Numbered from the stretch's first letter, positions 35,753-44,677 are shown. The stretch: 64,000 bases of DNA from Pirellulales bacterium (GCA_028289405.1 JANQPP010000109.1:131128-195127), one strand, 5' to 3'. Notes: a model not told the origin generated them from the letters alone. Program-made: numbers and translations.

Positions 35753-36793
35753 TCATCGAGCGTGCGTAAAGGCATAAATGAGCAACAGGCTCATCATTGC
35801 AAGCCAGGGACCAACAAGGCTGAATCGAGGTGGACGTGAAATAAGCCCAACGGCCGAAGTCAGGAACGAAACCGGCACCAAAACGAACGCCAATGGGTAC
35901 GTAATTCCGAACATCGTTCCGCCGATCTGATCGAGCATCCCTCCAAATCCTTGCAGGCCCATACCCCCAACGAAGCAAACGCTATTCAACACCACCAAGA
36001 ACCATCCCAAGTCTTCCACGACGAATTCGACGTTGCCAACTCTTAGCACGAGCGTCGATTCAGCCGGAGCACGTTTTCGTCGGATCATCGGCCGTACGAT
36101 CAACCAGGCGGGAACCGCATACACGAACGCGAAATAAGCAAAGTACGTTGGGTTCAGATTCCAGCCGATGATCTTGCCGGACGACAACGAGAACGTGAAA
36201 GACCGCATACCGAATGTCGAAAGGTGCAGGCTGTCTCCCTGACGGGATAGGCTTCGGCCACGATGACGCGAACCATGAAACACGAACGAAATGATCCGCA
36301 CCGGAATATCGAGAACCGGCAAACGACCCGCCGGCAATCTTGATCGACGATACGCGGCCAGCAAACCATTTGGCCCTCGGAATTCCAATCCATCGAACGT
36401 ACGATAGTCCGGCGGTTTGCCTTCTCGATGCACCCAGGTCAGCCCCGCAATGGAGGCTCCGTCGTCCGCCACGAACAGGCATCCATCCGATTCGTCCTGC
36501 TTGTACGGCCAAAAAGCGTCACTCTGAAATGACCAAAGCGGGGCGTCTGGCGAATCGACAGCGTAAACGGAGTGGAAATTGGTCTCGGGATTGAAATCGA
36601 GAAAGTACTTGGCGTTGGGCGAATAGCGTTTGTGATGCTTGGGTTGGATTGAACTATGTCCAAAGGCAAAGCCCGGAATGAGAGACAACAAGGCGGATAC
36701 GGCGATGCAACGCATGGGTCTTGACGGTTGCAGGGTGAAGCGTGCGGCCTCTTGTGGTGAACGTCGGTTGTGCGATTTCATGCTACACGTCAT
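35753..36793 (-). CDS. Hypothetical membrane protein
   Basis: The 346-residue frame can start at 36793, 36781 or 36715. The last gives the cleanest signal peptide ([19 protein letters not shown]), but none of the three has a good ribosome site. Residues about 45-190 form a soluble domain with no family I recognise ('[20 protein letters not shown]' is the best-defined strand pair). The second half has four helices ('[18 protein letters not shown]', '[17 protein letters not shown]', '[17 protein letters not shown]' and '[14 protein letters not shown]'). It lies between a convergent permease gene and the sulfatase gene, 79 bases from the latter on the same strand. Function unknown. Confidence 0.65.
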   Translation of the reverse strand: MTCSMKSHNRRSPQEAARFTLQPSRPMRCIAVSALLSLIPGFAFGHSSIQPKHHKRYSPNAKYFLDFNPETNFHSVYAVDSPDAPLWSFQSDAFWPYKQDESDGCLFVADDGASIAGLTWVHREGKPPDYRTFDGLEFRGPNGLLAAYRRSRLPAGRLPVLDIPVRIISFVFHGSRHRGRSLSRQGDSLHLSTFGMRSFTFSLSSGKIIGWNLNPTYFAYFAFVYAVPAWLIVRPMIRRKRAPAESTLVLRVGNVEFVVEDLGWFLVVLNSVCFVGGMGLQGFGGMLDQIGGTMFGITYPLAFVLVPVSFLTSAVGLISRPPRFSLVGPWLAMMSLLLIYAFTHAR

Positions 36794-36871
36794 TCATCCG
36801 CTGGTCACGCAACTTCGGTGCGTAAGACCGTACCAGCGAACTTTTTGCCATCAGCACGCCACTTTCCCTCC

Positions 36872-38290
36872 TCACTCCCGATCCCAGGGCAGCGGGTCGC
36901 GGGGGCGGTAGCTGGGGCGGGCATCTTGGGCTGGCATGTTGTCCACCAGTTCCTGGAAGAACTCCAGTGCTGAAGCGGCTTCCGGTGAAAGATTGCCCAG
37001 TAGATTGTGCTCCTCGGCAGGATCTTGCGTCAAGTCGTAGAGCGCGGAGACGCGGCGCTGGGTATCGACCCACGTCTTGTAACGCCGGTCGCGGAGCGCG
37101 CGGTCGGTGAAGTCGTCCCGCCCACGCACGCCCTCTCCATCGAAGCGAGCCGGCCCGTAGCCCATGGCCAAAATCCATTCACGTGGCCCGTCCTTTGACT
37201 CTCCGCGCAGCACGGGGAGCAGTGAATGGCCATCTAGCGTGATGTTTTCCGGCAATTCCCCGCCGGCCAAATCGACCATCGTAGAGAACAGGTCCGTGAA
37301 GTCGGTGAGGGCATCGGTCTCCGTCCCCTCGGGCACGAGTCCTGGGGCCTTGACGATGAACGGCTGGCAGATGCCCGCCTCGTACAAGCTGCCCTTCCCG
37401 CCCGGTCGCGGTTGGCCGTGGATGGTTCCCATCAGCCCCCGCTCGGTGCCGTTGTCCGTGGTGAAGATGATCACGGCTTGGCGCTCGGAGGAGTCCTCTT
37501 CCACTGCCGCGACGAGCCGTCCCACCAGATGGTCCATGTACTCCGCCATTCGCCGCAGACGCTCCCGCCCGGAGAGTTTTCTACCCCGGTGATTCGTCTC
37601 ACCGGGCAAGGGAGGCGGATCGACCAAGGGGCCATGCGTGAGGGCCAAAGGAAAATAGAGCAACGTCGGCTCATCACGATGCCGCGCAAAGAAATCGATG
37701 AGGAAATCGCAATAGATATCCGGCCCGAATCGGTCCGTGTACGTGCGGCTCCCTTCCCTCGTGTGGATGTAGGGATCCCAATACCGCTTGCCGCTGGGGG
37801 GATTGCCGGTTTCGTAGCCGGTCCACACGCACCAATCGTCGAAGCCATGCCGGTCGAGCGCGTCCGGCATCACGCGAAAGTCGTTGATCTGCCATTTGCC
37901 GGCGATGACGGTGCGGTAGCTCGCCTGTCGCAGCACCTCGGCGAAGGTCGTGTACCGCTGGGGATCGAAATAGGCTCGGCCCCAGCGGGGAACGTCCCAA
38001 TGGTTCACCCAGCCGGTCCGCCAGGGGTACTGCCCGGTGAGCAGGGTGGCGCGGGTCGGCGTGCATTGCGGCATCGACCAGGCGCGATGGAATTTCATGC
38101 CCCGCGCGGCGAGGGCGTCAATGTGCGGCGTGCGGAAGTCGGCTGAACCATAGCAGCCGATGCCGTCCTTCCCCAGGTCGTCCACCAGGATCAAGACGAT
38201 ATGCGGCGGTTGGGCGGTGTCAGCCCCGACGGTGCTGGACAGGCAGCAGCAAAGCAGCAGCCCCCAAGTGAATCGCGATCGATACCTCAT
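36872..38290 (-). CDS. Secreted sulfatase (arylsulfatase family)
   Basis: The 472-residue protein has a signal peptide (MRYRSRFTWGLLLCCCLSST) and the type I sulfatase core. 'PPHIVLILVDDLGKDGIGCYG' supplies metal-binding Asp residues, and 'SMPQCTPTRATLLTGQYP' contains the CxPxR motif in which C76 should become formylglycine. 'FTTDNG' and 'YEAGICQPFIVKAPG' provide later active-site residues. Such enzymes remove sulfate from polysaccharides, glycans or small sulfate esters. Planctomycetes carry many of them. ATG 38290 has GAGGAA upstream. No maturase (FGE or anSME) gene is in the window, so substrate and maturation route are not evident from context. Confidence 0.93.
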   Translation of the reverse strand: MRYRSRFTWGLLLCCCLSSTVGADTAQPPHIVLILVDDLGKDGIGCYGSADFRTPHIDALAARGMKFHRAWSMPQCTPTRATLLTGQYPWRTGWVNHWDVPRWGRAYFDPQRYTTFAEVLRQASYRTVIAGKWQINDFRVMPDALDRHGFDDWCVWTGYETGNPPSGKRYWDPYIHTREGSRTYTDRFGPDIYCDFLIDFFARHRDEPTLLYFPLALTHGPLVDPPPLPGETNHRGRKLSGRERLRRMAEYMDHLVGRLVAAVEEDSSERQAVIIFTTDNGTERGLMGTIHGQPRPGGKGSLYEAGICQPFIVKAPGLVPEGTETDALTDFTDLFSTMVDLAGGELPENITLDGHSLLPVLRGESKDGPREWILAMGYGPARFDGEGVRGRDDFTDRALRDRRYKTWVDTQRRVSALYDLTQDPAEEHNLLGNLSPEAASALEFFQELVDNMPAQDARPSYRPRDPLPWDRE

Positions 38291-38347
38291 GACGAATATT
38301 CCTCATTTAACGTATGGCAAGCAGTCGTGAGCCATCTTATCTGGTTT

Positions 38348-38396
38348 GGACGCGAAGGCGTCCTTCAACGGGGAAAAATATGGAAAAGAATTTTCC
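38348..38396. promoter_or_regulatory. Two inverted repeats in the sulfatase/fasciclin divergent region
   Basis: GGACGC (38348-38353)-GAAG-GCGTCC (38358-38363) and GGAAAA (38382-38387)-GAA-TTTTCC (38391-38396) are two perfect six-base-pair inverted repeats 18 bases apart in the 254-base region between the divergent sulfatase and fasciclin genes. They could be operators or mRNA hairpins. I also looked for an ECF-type GGAAC-N16-CGTC promoter and found no clean match. Confidence 0.3.
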
Positions 38397-38544
38397 GCTT
38401 GCTGAATCCATATCGCGGAACGGGGCGAATTTCCTGGCAATGAAGGTCAACGATGCATCGGCCTGGCCATACGAGTTTCGACAACGATCGGTTCACCAAA
38501 TCACGGCGAAAATCGCCAGAAAAAAGGGAATAGGAGTACATTTC

Positions 38545-39066
38545 ATGCGTTGGAATAAGTTCACGCTGTGCGCTGTGCTAGGCCTGTCGGTAATGAGTGC
38601 CCCTGCTTGGGCGGCCAACTGTAAGAGCAACAGTTCAGGGCACAAGGCGGAAAAGACGATTGTGGAGACGGCGGTCGGGGCCAAGGGTTTCAAAACTCTA
38701 GTCGCGGCGGTGAAGGCGGCTGGTCTGGTGGAAACGCTTTCTTCAAAAGGGCCTTTCACCGTCTTCGCGCCGACTGATGAAGCGTTTGCCAAGCTTCCCG
38801 AGGGAACGTTGGAGACGTTGCTGAAGCCGGAGAACAAGGATCAGCTCGTGGCGATTTTGACTTACCATGTCGTGCCTGGCAAAGTCACCGCCGACCAGGT
38901 GGTCAAATTGAAAGAGGCCAAGACCGCGCAAGGGGGCAAGGTCAAGATCAAGGTGGAGGGGAAGCATGTCCATGTGAACGATTCCAGGGTCGTCAAAACG
39001 GACATTCTTTGTAAGAATGGCGTGATTCATGTGATCGACGCCGTGCTGCTGCCTGAGGCCAAATAG
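38545..39066 (+). CDS. Secreted fasciclin (FAS1)-domain protein
   Basis: The 173-residue protein starts at ATG 38545 with AGGAG eight bases upstream, not at the longer frame start. It has a signal peptide ([23 protein letters not shown]) and a single FAS1 domain. The H1 and H2 boxes are visible: '[20 protein letters not shown]' and '[16 protein letters not shown]', with '[16 protein letters not shown]' at the end. FAS1 domains mediate adhesion or ligand binding at surfaces. The gene is followed after 23 bases by an ECF sigma factor and its anti-sigma factor, an arrangement known elsewhere for fasciclin proteins controlled by SigK/RskA-type systems. Confidence 0.92.
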   Translation: MRWNKFTLCAVLGLSVMSAPAWAANCKSNSSGHKAEKTIVETAVGAKGFKTLVAAVKAAGLVETLSSKGPFTVFAPTDEAFAKLPEGTLETLLKPENKDQLVAILTYHVVPGKVTADQVVKLKEAKTAQGGKVKIKVEGKHVHVNDSRVVKTDILCKNGVIHVIDAVLLPEAK

Positions 39067-39089
39067 CCACGGCACTATCCAACCTGGAT

Positions 39090-39662
39090 ATGGATTTCCC
39101 CTTGTCCGAGACGATCTTGGAAAGAATCGCGTCCGGAGAACAGGCCGCCGTGAGTGAGTGTTTGGCTCGCCACGGCGGTCTTGTTTGGTCCATGGCTCAG
39201 CGCTTCGCCCGCCGCCGCGAGGATGCCGAGGACGCGGTGCAAGAAATTTTTTTGGAGGTGTGGAAGACCGCCGAACGGTATGATCCCACGCTGGGGAGCG
39301 AGACGGTGTTCATCTCCACGATTGCCCGACGCCGCTTGATTGACCGCCTGAGGCGTGCAGCGCGAAGTGGAGATACCCTCCCCCTGGAGCCGGAACAGGC
39401 TCCCGTCGGGGACCAGCCTTCGGACTCCGTGGAAACGTGCGAGGAGGCGGCGATCGCCCGCCAAGAGTTAGGAAAACTTCCCGACGACCAGCGCCGCGCG
39501 ATTGAACTGGCTGTGTGCCAGGGATTGACGCACGCGGAGGTCGCGCAGACGACCGGCCTGCCACTGGGCACGGTCAAGACTTATATCCGCCGCGGCCTCC
39601 AAAAAGTGCAAAAGTCGCTGGCCGCCCGGTCGGCGACTCTCGCGAGAGGGGGTGGCGTATGA
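39090..39662 (+). CDS. ECF-type RNA polymerase sigma factor (SigK-like)
   Basis: The 190-residue protein has the two ECF regions. Sigma-2 spans about residues 25-92 ('AQRFARRREDAEDAVQEIFL' with the classic DAEDAVQEIF helix and 'FISTIARRRLIDRLRR'). Sigma-4 spans about 128-180 ('ARQELGKLPDDQRRAIELA' and 'TTGLPLGTVKTYIRRGLQ', a helix-turn-helix for the -35 element). It lies directly after the fasciclin gene and its stop overlaps the start of the anti-sigma gene by four bases (ATGA). That coupling is typical of a sigma factor with its own inhibitor. The regulated promoters are unknown. Confidence 0.92.
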   Translation: MDFPLSETILERIASGEQAAVSECLARHGGLVWSMAQRFARRREDAEDAVQEIFLEVWKTAERYDPTLGSETVFISTIARRRLIDRLRRAARSGDTLPLEPEQAPVGDQPSDSVETCEEAAIARQELGKLPDDQRRAIELAVCQGLTHAEVAQTTGLPLGTVKTYIRRGLQKVQKSLAARSATLARGGGV

Positions 39663-40483
39663 GCGAGCAGCGTGATCCGCGCCTCGATGAATTGCTGGCC
39701 GACCAAGCCGTGGGAGAACTTTCACCCGAGGAGCAGGCTGAATTGGAACGCCTGTTGGTCAACGTGAATCCCGCCGAAGCAACCTCTTGGGAACAAGCGG
39801 CGACGGCGATCGTGCTGTCGCAATTGCCGCCCCCCGCCGGGGAGATGCCACAAGAATTGCTGGAGCGTCTTCGCAGCGAAGGTGAGGAAGTCGTCTCCCG
39901 AAATCGCGAGAATATGACGGAAGATTCCCGTCTGCCTCCCAAGGTGTCCGTGGACGTGTTGGAGTCACCTCCTGGCGGGGAAGCAACAAAACCTTTGTGG
40001 TTGTCGCTGGCCGCGCAAGTCGCCTTGGCGGCTTCGATTCTCGTGGCCGCTTTCTTCTTCGTACGCCGAGATACCGCCCCGACGGTGTCCGAGCTATTTC
40101 AACAAGTCGCGCGAGCGCCCGACGTGGTTCGCGTGGACTGGACAGCCACGGAACATGCCGCCGCGCAAAACGCCTCTGGAGAAGTTCTCTGGAGCACGGA
40201 GCAACAAGCGGGCGTGATGGTCTTTCGCGGTTTGCCCGCCAATGATCCGGCATTTCGACAATACCAGTTGTGGATCTTCGATGACACTCGCGACGAGCGT
40301 TATCCGGTCGATGGCGGTGTTTTCGATATCGATTCGGCCACTGGCGAAGTGCGGGTCCCCATCCGGGCCAAACTGGCCGTGCGTGATCCGAAAATGTTCG
40401 CCATCACCATTGAGCCGACAGGAGGCGTGGTGGTCTCCTCCAGGGAAGAGTTGCCTCTTTTGGCGACCGTACCGAAAGGATAA
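39659..40483 (+). CDS. RskA-like anti-sigma factor
   Basis: The 274-residue protein starts at ATG 39659, inside the sigma stop codon overlap. The N-terminal 90 residues are a short helical cytoplasmic domain ('LDELLADQAVGELSPEEQAE' and a second acidic helix). A single transmembrane helix follows at about 113-135 ('LWLSLAAQVALAASILVAAF'). Then comes a periplasmic RskA-type domain with 'DPAFRQYQLWIFDDTRDERY', 'GGVFDIDSATGEVRVPI' and 'PKMFAITIEPTGG'. This is the layout of anti-sigma-K factor RskA, which holds the sigma factor until regulated proteolysis releases it. The classic zinc-binding HxxxCxxC motif of ZAS anti-sigma factors is absent, as in RskA. Confidence 0.9.
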   Translation: MSEQRDPRLDELLADQAVGELSPEEQAELERLLVNVNPAEATSWEQAATAIVLSQLPPPAGEMPQELLERLRSEGEEVVSRNRENMTEDSRLPPKVSVDVLESPPGGEATKPLWLSLAAQVALAASILVAAFFFVRRDTAPTVSELFQQVARAPDVVRVDWTATEHAAAQNASGEVLWSTEQQAGVMVFRGLPANDPAFRQYQLWIFDDTRDERYPVDGGVFDIDSATGEVRVPIRAKLAVRDPKMFAITIEPTGGVVVSSREELPLLATVPKG

Positions 40484-40943
40484 CGCACGCTTTTGCTTTG
40501 GTAATCCTATCTGCCACTCATCCCAGCAGACTTCCCGCCCGCTTGATTCTCGCTCGTTAATTGTTGCCAGAAGTCTGGCGGTTCGGGCTGCCGTTGCGTG
40601 GCTTGCTGGGCGTGTCTCAAGCAAGCGGCAGGCATAAAATCTGGCCGGCACTTCCGCCAAGACTGGAAATCTTTGCCCAGACCCTCTATCCTTGGGGCGT
40701 TTGCTGGGGTGAATGAATCAAATTCACTCCTGGAAACGCGCTTTGCCGCTCCATGCGGCGGCCAAGCGGTGATTCTCGGGTGAATTCGTCACCCCAAAAA
40801 AGCGGAACAGTTGGCAACCTGTAAGGCCATGATCAGAGGCGCGAGATTCCTCCGAGGCCGCATTCGATCCACGAGTTTCCTGGCGGGCTGTTCTGCTAGA
40901 GTCGTTGAGCTTTCACTGAACGGATTTTCCAAAGCAACGCAGG
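40484..40943. other. Intergenic region after the anti-sigma gene, with two stem-loops
   Basis: This 460-base gap carries no credible gene. Two stem-loops are visible. The first, at 40706-40730, has a nine-base-pair stem (with one G-U pair) around GAATCAA. The second, at 40778-40794, has GGGTGA and TCACCC around ATTCG. Neither is followed by a T-run. The region also contains AT-rich patches that could hold the promoter of the ELW-repeat gene. Confidence 0.4.
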
Positions 40944-42614
40944 ATGAGCAACGACATGACAAATCATGGAAAAAAAGGACGTAGCGCTGGCCGTCGTGCC
41001 GGCCATGCCATAAACACGGCAATACATTTGGAGCGGTTGGAAAGCCGCCGCATGCTTGCCGAAACACCGCTCCTATTGGGCAATCTCAACGCGGACGCCG
41101 TGAATTCCGCTCCGCGTGACTTCGAACCGACGTTCGTGGAAGCCAACGGGCTCGTCTTTTTCGTGGCCAACGATGGCGTGCATGGCAGCGAGCTCTGGCG
41201 GAGCGATGGCACGGCGGAAGGCACGCAACTCGTGGCCGACATTTTTCCTGGTCCTACGAACTCGTATCCCATCGAACTGACGAATGTGGATGGCGTGTTG
41301 TTTTTCCGCGCCAATGACGGCGTGAATGGCCGGGAACTTTGGAGGACCGACGGCACGGAAGAGGGGACGCTTCTGGTCAAGGATATTCGCCCCGGCCCGG
41401 AAAATGGCTACCCCAGTGAGCTGACCAACGTCGGAGGAAAACTCTTTTTTCGCGCCAAGGATGGAGTTTCTGGCAGCGAGCTATGGGTCAGCGATGGGAC
41501 CGAGGAGGGGACCGAGTTGGTCACCGATATTCTCCCAGGCTCCGGAAATTCTTATCCCACGGAGCTGACCAGCGCGGGAGGGCTGGCCTTCTTCCGCGCC
41601 ACCAATGGCGTGAATGGCAGGGAACTGTGGACCAGCGACGGCACGGCGGAGGGGACTTTCATGGTAACCGATATCCGCCCGGGGCCCCTGAATTCTTATC
41701 CATCCGAACTTACCGCCGTGGGAGATCAGGTTTTCTTCCGCGCCGGAGACGGTACTCGGGGCAAGGAATTGTGGGCCAGCAACGGCACCCCCGAAGGCAC
41801 TAGGCTCGTGGCTGATATCTTTCCCGGCGCGACGAACTCCTATCCCAGCGAATTGACGAACGTGGAGGGGACACTCTTCTTCCGCGCCAGGGATCCGGCG
41901 GCGGGACGGGAACTGTGGGCCAGCGACGGTTCGGAAGCGGGCACCTTTCGCGTGATGGATATCAATCCGGGCCCCGAGAACTCGTATCCCATCGACCTCG
42001 AAGAGGTCAACGGCACGCTCTTCTTCCGCGCTACCGATGGCGTGAATGGCAGGGAGCTGTGGAAGAGCGACGGCACGGTCGACGGCACGCAGATGCTGCT
42101 GGACATTCATCCCGGCTTGGCCAATTCGTATCCCGTGGAACTGACCGACGCCAATGGGCTCCTCTTTTTCCGTGCCACCGATGGTGTTACTGGCCGAGAG
42201 TTGTGGGTCAGCGACGGCACCACGGAGGGAACCATGCTGGTGGAAGACTTGAACCCTGGGCTGGCCAACGCCTATCCGCAAAACATCACGAATATCAATG
42301 GCCTGCTCTATTTCGGAGCACGCGACGGCGACGTGGGCACGGAACCTTGGGTGCTCGTGGCGAACCTGCCGTTTCGCATTGGAGACGCCGACTTCGATGC
42401 CGATGTCGATCTCCGGGATTTCGTGATTCTCAAGAACAACCTCGGGACCGGGACCACACGGAGTGAAGGGGACTTCGATCTCGACCGCGACGTGGATTTG
42501 CTCGATTTCGTGCTGCTGCGTGACCACTACGATCCCTTTCCAGTAGACAACGTGGCCACGAAACTTCGCCCGCCCGCCGTGGACGCGGCGCTGGAGGATC
42601 TCGCCGAGGGTTGA
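40944..42614 (+). CDS. ELWxxDGTxxGT-repeat protein with LEPR-XLL-like N-terminus and dockerin
   Basis: The 556-residue protein begins with a basic leader and 'HLERLESRRMLAE', a form of the LEPR-XLL motif that marks large planctomycete surface proteins. Residues 83-466 are eight tandem 48-residue repeats, each with an ELWxxDGTxxGT core (for example 'ELWRSDGTAEGT'), and a ninth, decayed copy ('TEPWVLVAN'). The exact repeat spacing suggests a beta-propeller-like structure. A dockerin-type calcium-loop pair follows ('DADFDADVDLRDFVILK' and 'GDFDLDRDVDLLDFVLLR'). The product should be secreted or on the surface, with unknown ligands. The start could also be ATG 40956. Confidence 0.88.
   Translation: MSNDMTNHGKKGRSAGRRAGHAINTAIHLERLESRRMLAETPLLLGNLNADAVNSAPRDFEPTFVEANGLVFFVANDGVHGSELWRSDGTAEGTQLVADIFPGPTNSYPIELTNVDGVLFFRANDGVNGRELWRTDGTEEGTLLVKDIRPGPENGYPSELTNVGGKLFFRAKDGVSGSELWVSDGTEEGTELVTDILPGSGNSYPTELTSAGGLAFFRATNGVNGRELWTSDGTAEGTFMVTDIRPGPLNSYPSELTAVGDQVFFRAGDGTRGKELWASNGTPEGTRLVADIFPGATNSYPSELTNVEGTLFFRARDPAAGRELWASDGSEAGTFRVMDINPGPENSYPIDLEEVNGTLFFRATDGVNGRELWKSDGTVDGTQMLLDIHPGLANSYPVELTDANGLLFFRATDGVTGRELWVSDGTTEGTMLVEDLNPGLANAYPQNITNINGLLYFGARDGDVGTEPWVLVANLPFRIGDADFDADVDLRDFVILKNNLGTGTTRSEGDFDLDRDVDLLDFVLLRDHYDPFPVDNVATKLRPPAVDAALEDLAEG
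41190..42341 (+). repeat. Eight tandem 144-base coding repeats
   Basis: The repeats begin at the codon for Glu of the first ELW motif (41190) and advance in exact 144-base steps; the ninth decayed unit begins at 42342. The period is preserved over all eight units although the bases differ, which shows selection on the protein repeat rather than recent DNA duplication. Confidence 0.9.
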
Positions 42615-42686
42615 TTCCGACTTCCCGCGCGATTCTATTTGCGGTTCTCCGAGCGACGCGCGGACCTACCCAAGCGAGATCGGCCC

Positions 42687-43844
42687 ATGGCAAAACACAA
42701 AGTAGCCCTCATCGGCAGTGGCTTCATGGGCCGGGTCCACGCGGAGGCACTGCGCCGCGCGGGCCAAGATCCAATAGGTATGCTGGCTTCCAGTGCCGAC
42801 AAATCGCGCGTGGCGGCGGAGGAGCTTGGCCTGCGGAAAGCCTATGTCTCCCTGGATGACCTGCTGAACGACGGCGAACTGGACGCCGTGCATGTCACCA
42901 CGCCCAACCGTCTGCACTACGAGATGGTCTCCTTGGCTCTTTCGGCGGGAAAGCACGTCCTCTGTGAAAAACCTCTGGCGATGAACGCGGCGGAATCCGC
43001 CGATTTGGTCCGCCGGGCCCAGGAAGCAGGTGTGGCGGCCGGCGTGAATTACAACATCCGCTTCTATCCCCTCTGTCTGGAAGCGGCGGCACAGGTCCGG
43101 CAAGGCAGCGTGGGCAAAGTATATCACGTGGCTGGCAGCTATGTGCAGGACTGGCTTTTGCGAGAAGCCGATTTCAACTGGCGCGTTCTGGCCGAGGAAG
43201 GTGGCCCACTCCGCGCCGTCGCCGACATTGGCACGCATTGGCTCGACCTGGTCCACGCCATCACGGGCCTGGAAGTCGAGGCGGTGTGTGCCGATTTACT
43301 CACCGCCCTTCCCGTCCGCCAGCGCCCCACGCAGGCCCACGAAACCTTTCAAGAGGCTCAGGCAGGAAACGCTGCCACGAAAGCCGTGGACGTGGAAACG
43401 GAAGACCAAGGGGGCATTCTCCTGAGATTCCGGGGTGGTGCCCGGGGCACACTGTGGGTCTCGCAGGTCACGGCGGGCCGCAAGAATTGCCTGCGGTTCG
43501 AAGTTGCCGGCAGCCAGCAAGCGCTGGCTTGGAACAGCGAATCGCCCAATGAACTCTGGATCGGCCATCGTGACCAGGCCAACCAAACGCTGTTGCGCGA
43601 TCCCGCGCTGCTCACTCCCACGGCCTCCGCGCATGCTGGCTATCCGGGCGGCCATAACGAAGGCTTCGCGGATACGTTCAAGCAATGTTTCCGCGCCTTT
43701 TATGGCGCCATCGAACGGGGCGATTGGCGAGAGTCGCCCGCATTTCCCACGTTCACCGATGGCCACCGCGAAATCTTGCTCTGCGAAGCCATCCTCCGCA
43801 GCCATCGCGAGCGGCGGTGGGTCGAGGTGCCAGAGATCGAATAA
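42687..43844 (+). CDS. Gfo/Idh/MocA-family oxidoreductase
   Basis: The 385-residue protein starts at ATG 42687. It has the Rossmann entry 'KVALIGSGFMGRVHAEAL', the family's 'VHVTTPNRLHYEMVSLALS' strand, and the active-site block 'AGKHVLCEKPLAMN' with catalytic Lys. 'VADIGTHWLDLVHAITG' supplies the second active-site His. Members oxidise or reduce sugars and sugar alcohols with NAD(P), or act on related substrates such as myo-inositol. The specific sugar is not evident. deoC follows after 88 bases on the same strand, so the two may be cotranscribed. Confidence 0.92.
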   Translation: MAKHKVALIGSGFMGRVHAEALRRAGQDPIGMLASSADKSRVAAEELGLRKAYVSLDDLLNDGELDAVHVTTPNRLHYEMVSLALSAGKHVLCEKPLAMNAAESADLVRRAQEAGVAAGVNYNIRFYPLCLEAAAQVRQGSVGKVYHVAGSYVQDWLLREADFNWRVLAEEGGPLRAVADIGTHWLDLVHAITGLEVEAVCADLLTALPVRQRPTQAHETFQEAQAGNAATKAVDVETEDQGGILLRFRGGARGTLWVSQVTAGRKNCLRFEVAGSQQALAWNSESPNELWIGHRDQANQTLLRDPALLTPTASAHAGYPGGHNEGFADTFKQCFRAFYGAIERGDWRESPAFPTFTDGHREILLCEAILRSHRERRWVEVPEIE

Positions 43845-43932
43845 CGTGCTGCCTTGTCAGTTCGGGGCGACGCCTCCACAATGGCCCGCGTTGCCGGCTT
43901 CCGACACTCATCTCATGGAGCTACGCGCGGAA

Positions 43933-44613
43933 ATGGATTACACCTACGACGATATCGCGGGAATGATCGACCATTCCCTGTTGAATCCCTCGCTGACCAT
44001 CGACGAACTAGAGTCGGGCTGCCGCTTGGCCGCTGAGTACCGCGTGGCCAGCGTGTGCATCTTGCCGTTCTACTTGGCCCGTTGCGCGGAACTGCTGCAA
44101 GGAACCTCCGTGCGGCCCAGCACGACGGTCGGCTTCCCACATGGCGGCCACACCACCGCCACCAAGTTGGCGGAAGCCGAACAGGCTCTGCGCGAAGGCT
44201 GCCAGGAACTCGACATGGTGGTCAATATCTGCCAAGTCCGGAGCGGCAACTGGCAGTACGTTCAGGACGAAATCGGCGCCATCGTGCGGCTCGCCCACGA
44301 CGTGGGCCAGAAGGTGAAAGTCATTTTCGAGAATGCCTACCTGGACGATGAGCAGAAGATCCGGCTGTGTGAAATCTGCGGCGAGGTGCGTGCCGATTGG
44401 GTCAAGACCTCCACCGGCTATGCGCCCAGCGGCGCCACCATGGAGGACCTACGGCTCATGCGTCAGCATTCCCCGGAACATGTACAAGTCAAGGCGGCGG
44501 GAGGCGTCCGCGATCTGGACAAGCTGCTTGAAGTGCGGGCCATTGGCGTGACCCGCTGCGGCGCGAGCCGTACGCAAGAGATGCTCGACGAATGCCGCCG
44601 CCGCGTGGGATGA
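43933..44613 (+). CDS. deoC: Deoxyribose-phosphate aldolase
   Basis: The 226-residue protein from ATG 43933 is a complete class I aldolase. Catalytic residues are visible: D94 in 'ELDMVVN', the Schiff-base Lys K158 in 'DWVKTSTGYA', and K187 in 'VQVKAAGG'. The N-terminus 'IDHSLLNPSLTIDELE' is also typical. It cleaves 2-deoxyribose-5-phosphate to acetaldehyde and glyceraldehyde-3-phosphate in nucleoside catabolism. An ATG at 43915 is an alternative start six codons upstream; GGAG at 43917-43920 is 12 bases before ATG 43933, a little far. Pairing with the Gfo/Idh/MocA oxidoreductase suggests a sugar or nucleoside unit. Confidence 0.93.
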   Translation: MDYTYDDIAGMIDHSLLNPSLTIDELESGCRLAAEYRVASVCILPFYLARCAELLQGTSVRPSTTVGFPHGGHTTATKLAEAEQALREGCQELDMVVNICQVRSGNWQYVQDEIGAIVRLAHDVGQKVKVIFENAYLDDEQKIRLCEICGEVRADWVKTSTGYAPSGATMEDLRLMRQHSPEHVQVKAAGGVRDLDKLLEVRAIGVTRCGASRTQEMLDECRRRVG

Positions 44614-44648
44614 TCCGGGGAAGCAGTATTCTCAAGTTCGGACAAAAA

Positions 44649-44677
44649 TTGACTTTTGTGCTATGGGTCGCTAGGTT
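44649..44677 (+). promoter_or_regulatory. Candidate promoter for the DUF1559 gene
   Basis: TTGACT at 44649-44654 (five of six consensus bases) and TAGGTT at 44672-44677 (weak) are separated by 17 bases, about 100 bases upstream of the DUF1559 start at 44779. The pair is plausible but not proven by sequence. Confidence 0.35.

Noticed and set aside
34910..35839. A 309-residue ORF overlapping the end of the permease gene
   Set aside because: It is a shifted frame with Arg/His-rich translation and no motifs; the permease frame is clearly the coding one.
41190..42341. A possible CRISPR or DNA repeat array
   Set aside because: The 144-base periodicity is coding, with conserved protein motifs and diverged bases. 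There are no short identical repeats with spacers anywhere in the window.
41481..42527. A 348-residue minus-strand ORF with repeats
   Set aside because: The repeats are simply the antisense of the ELW-repeat gene, which accounts for their regular spacing.
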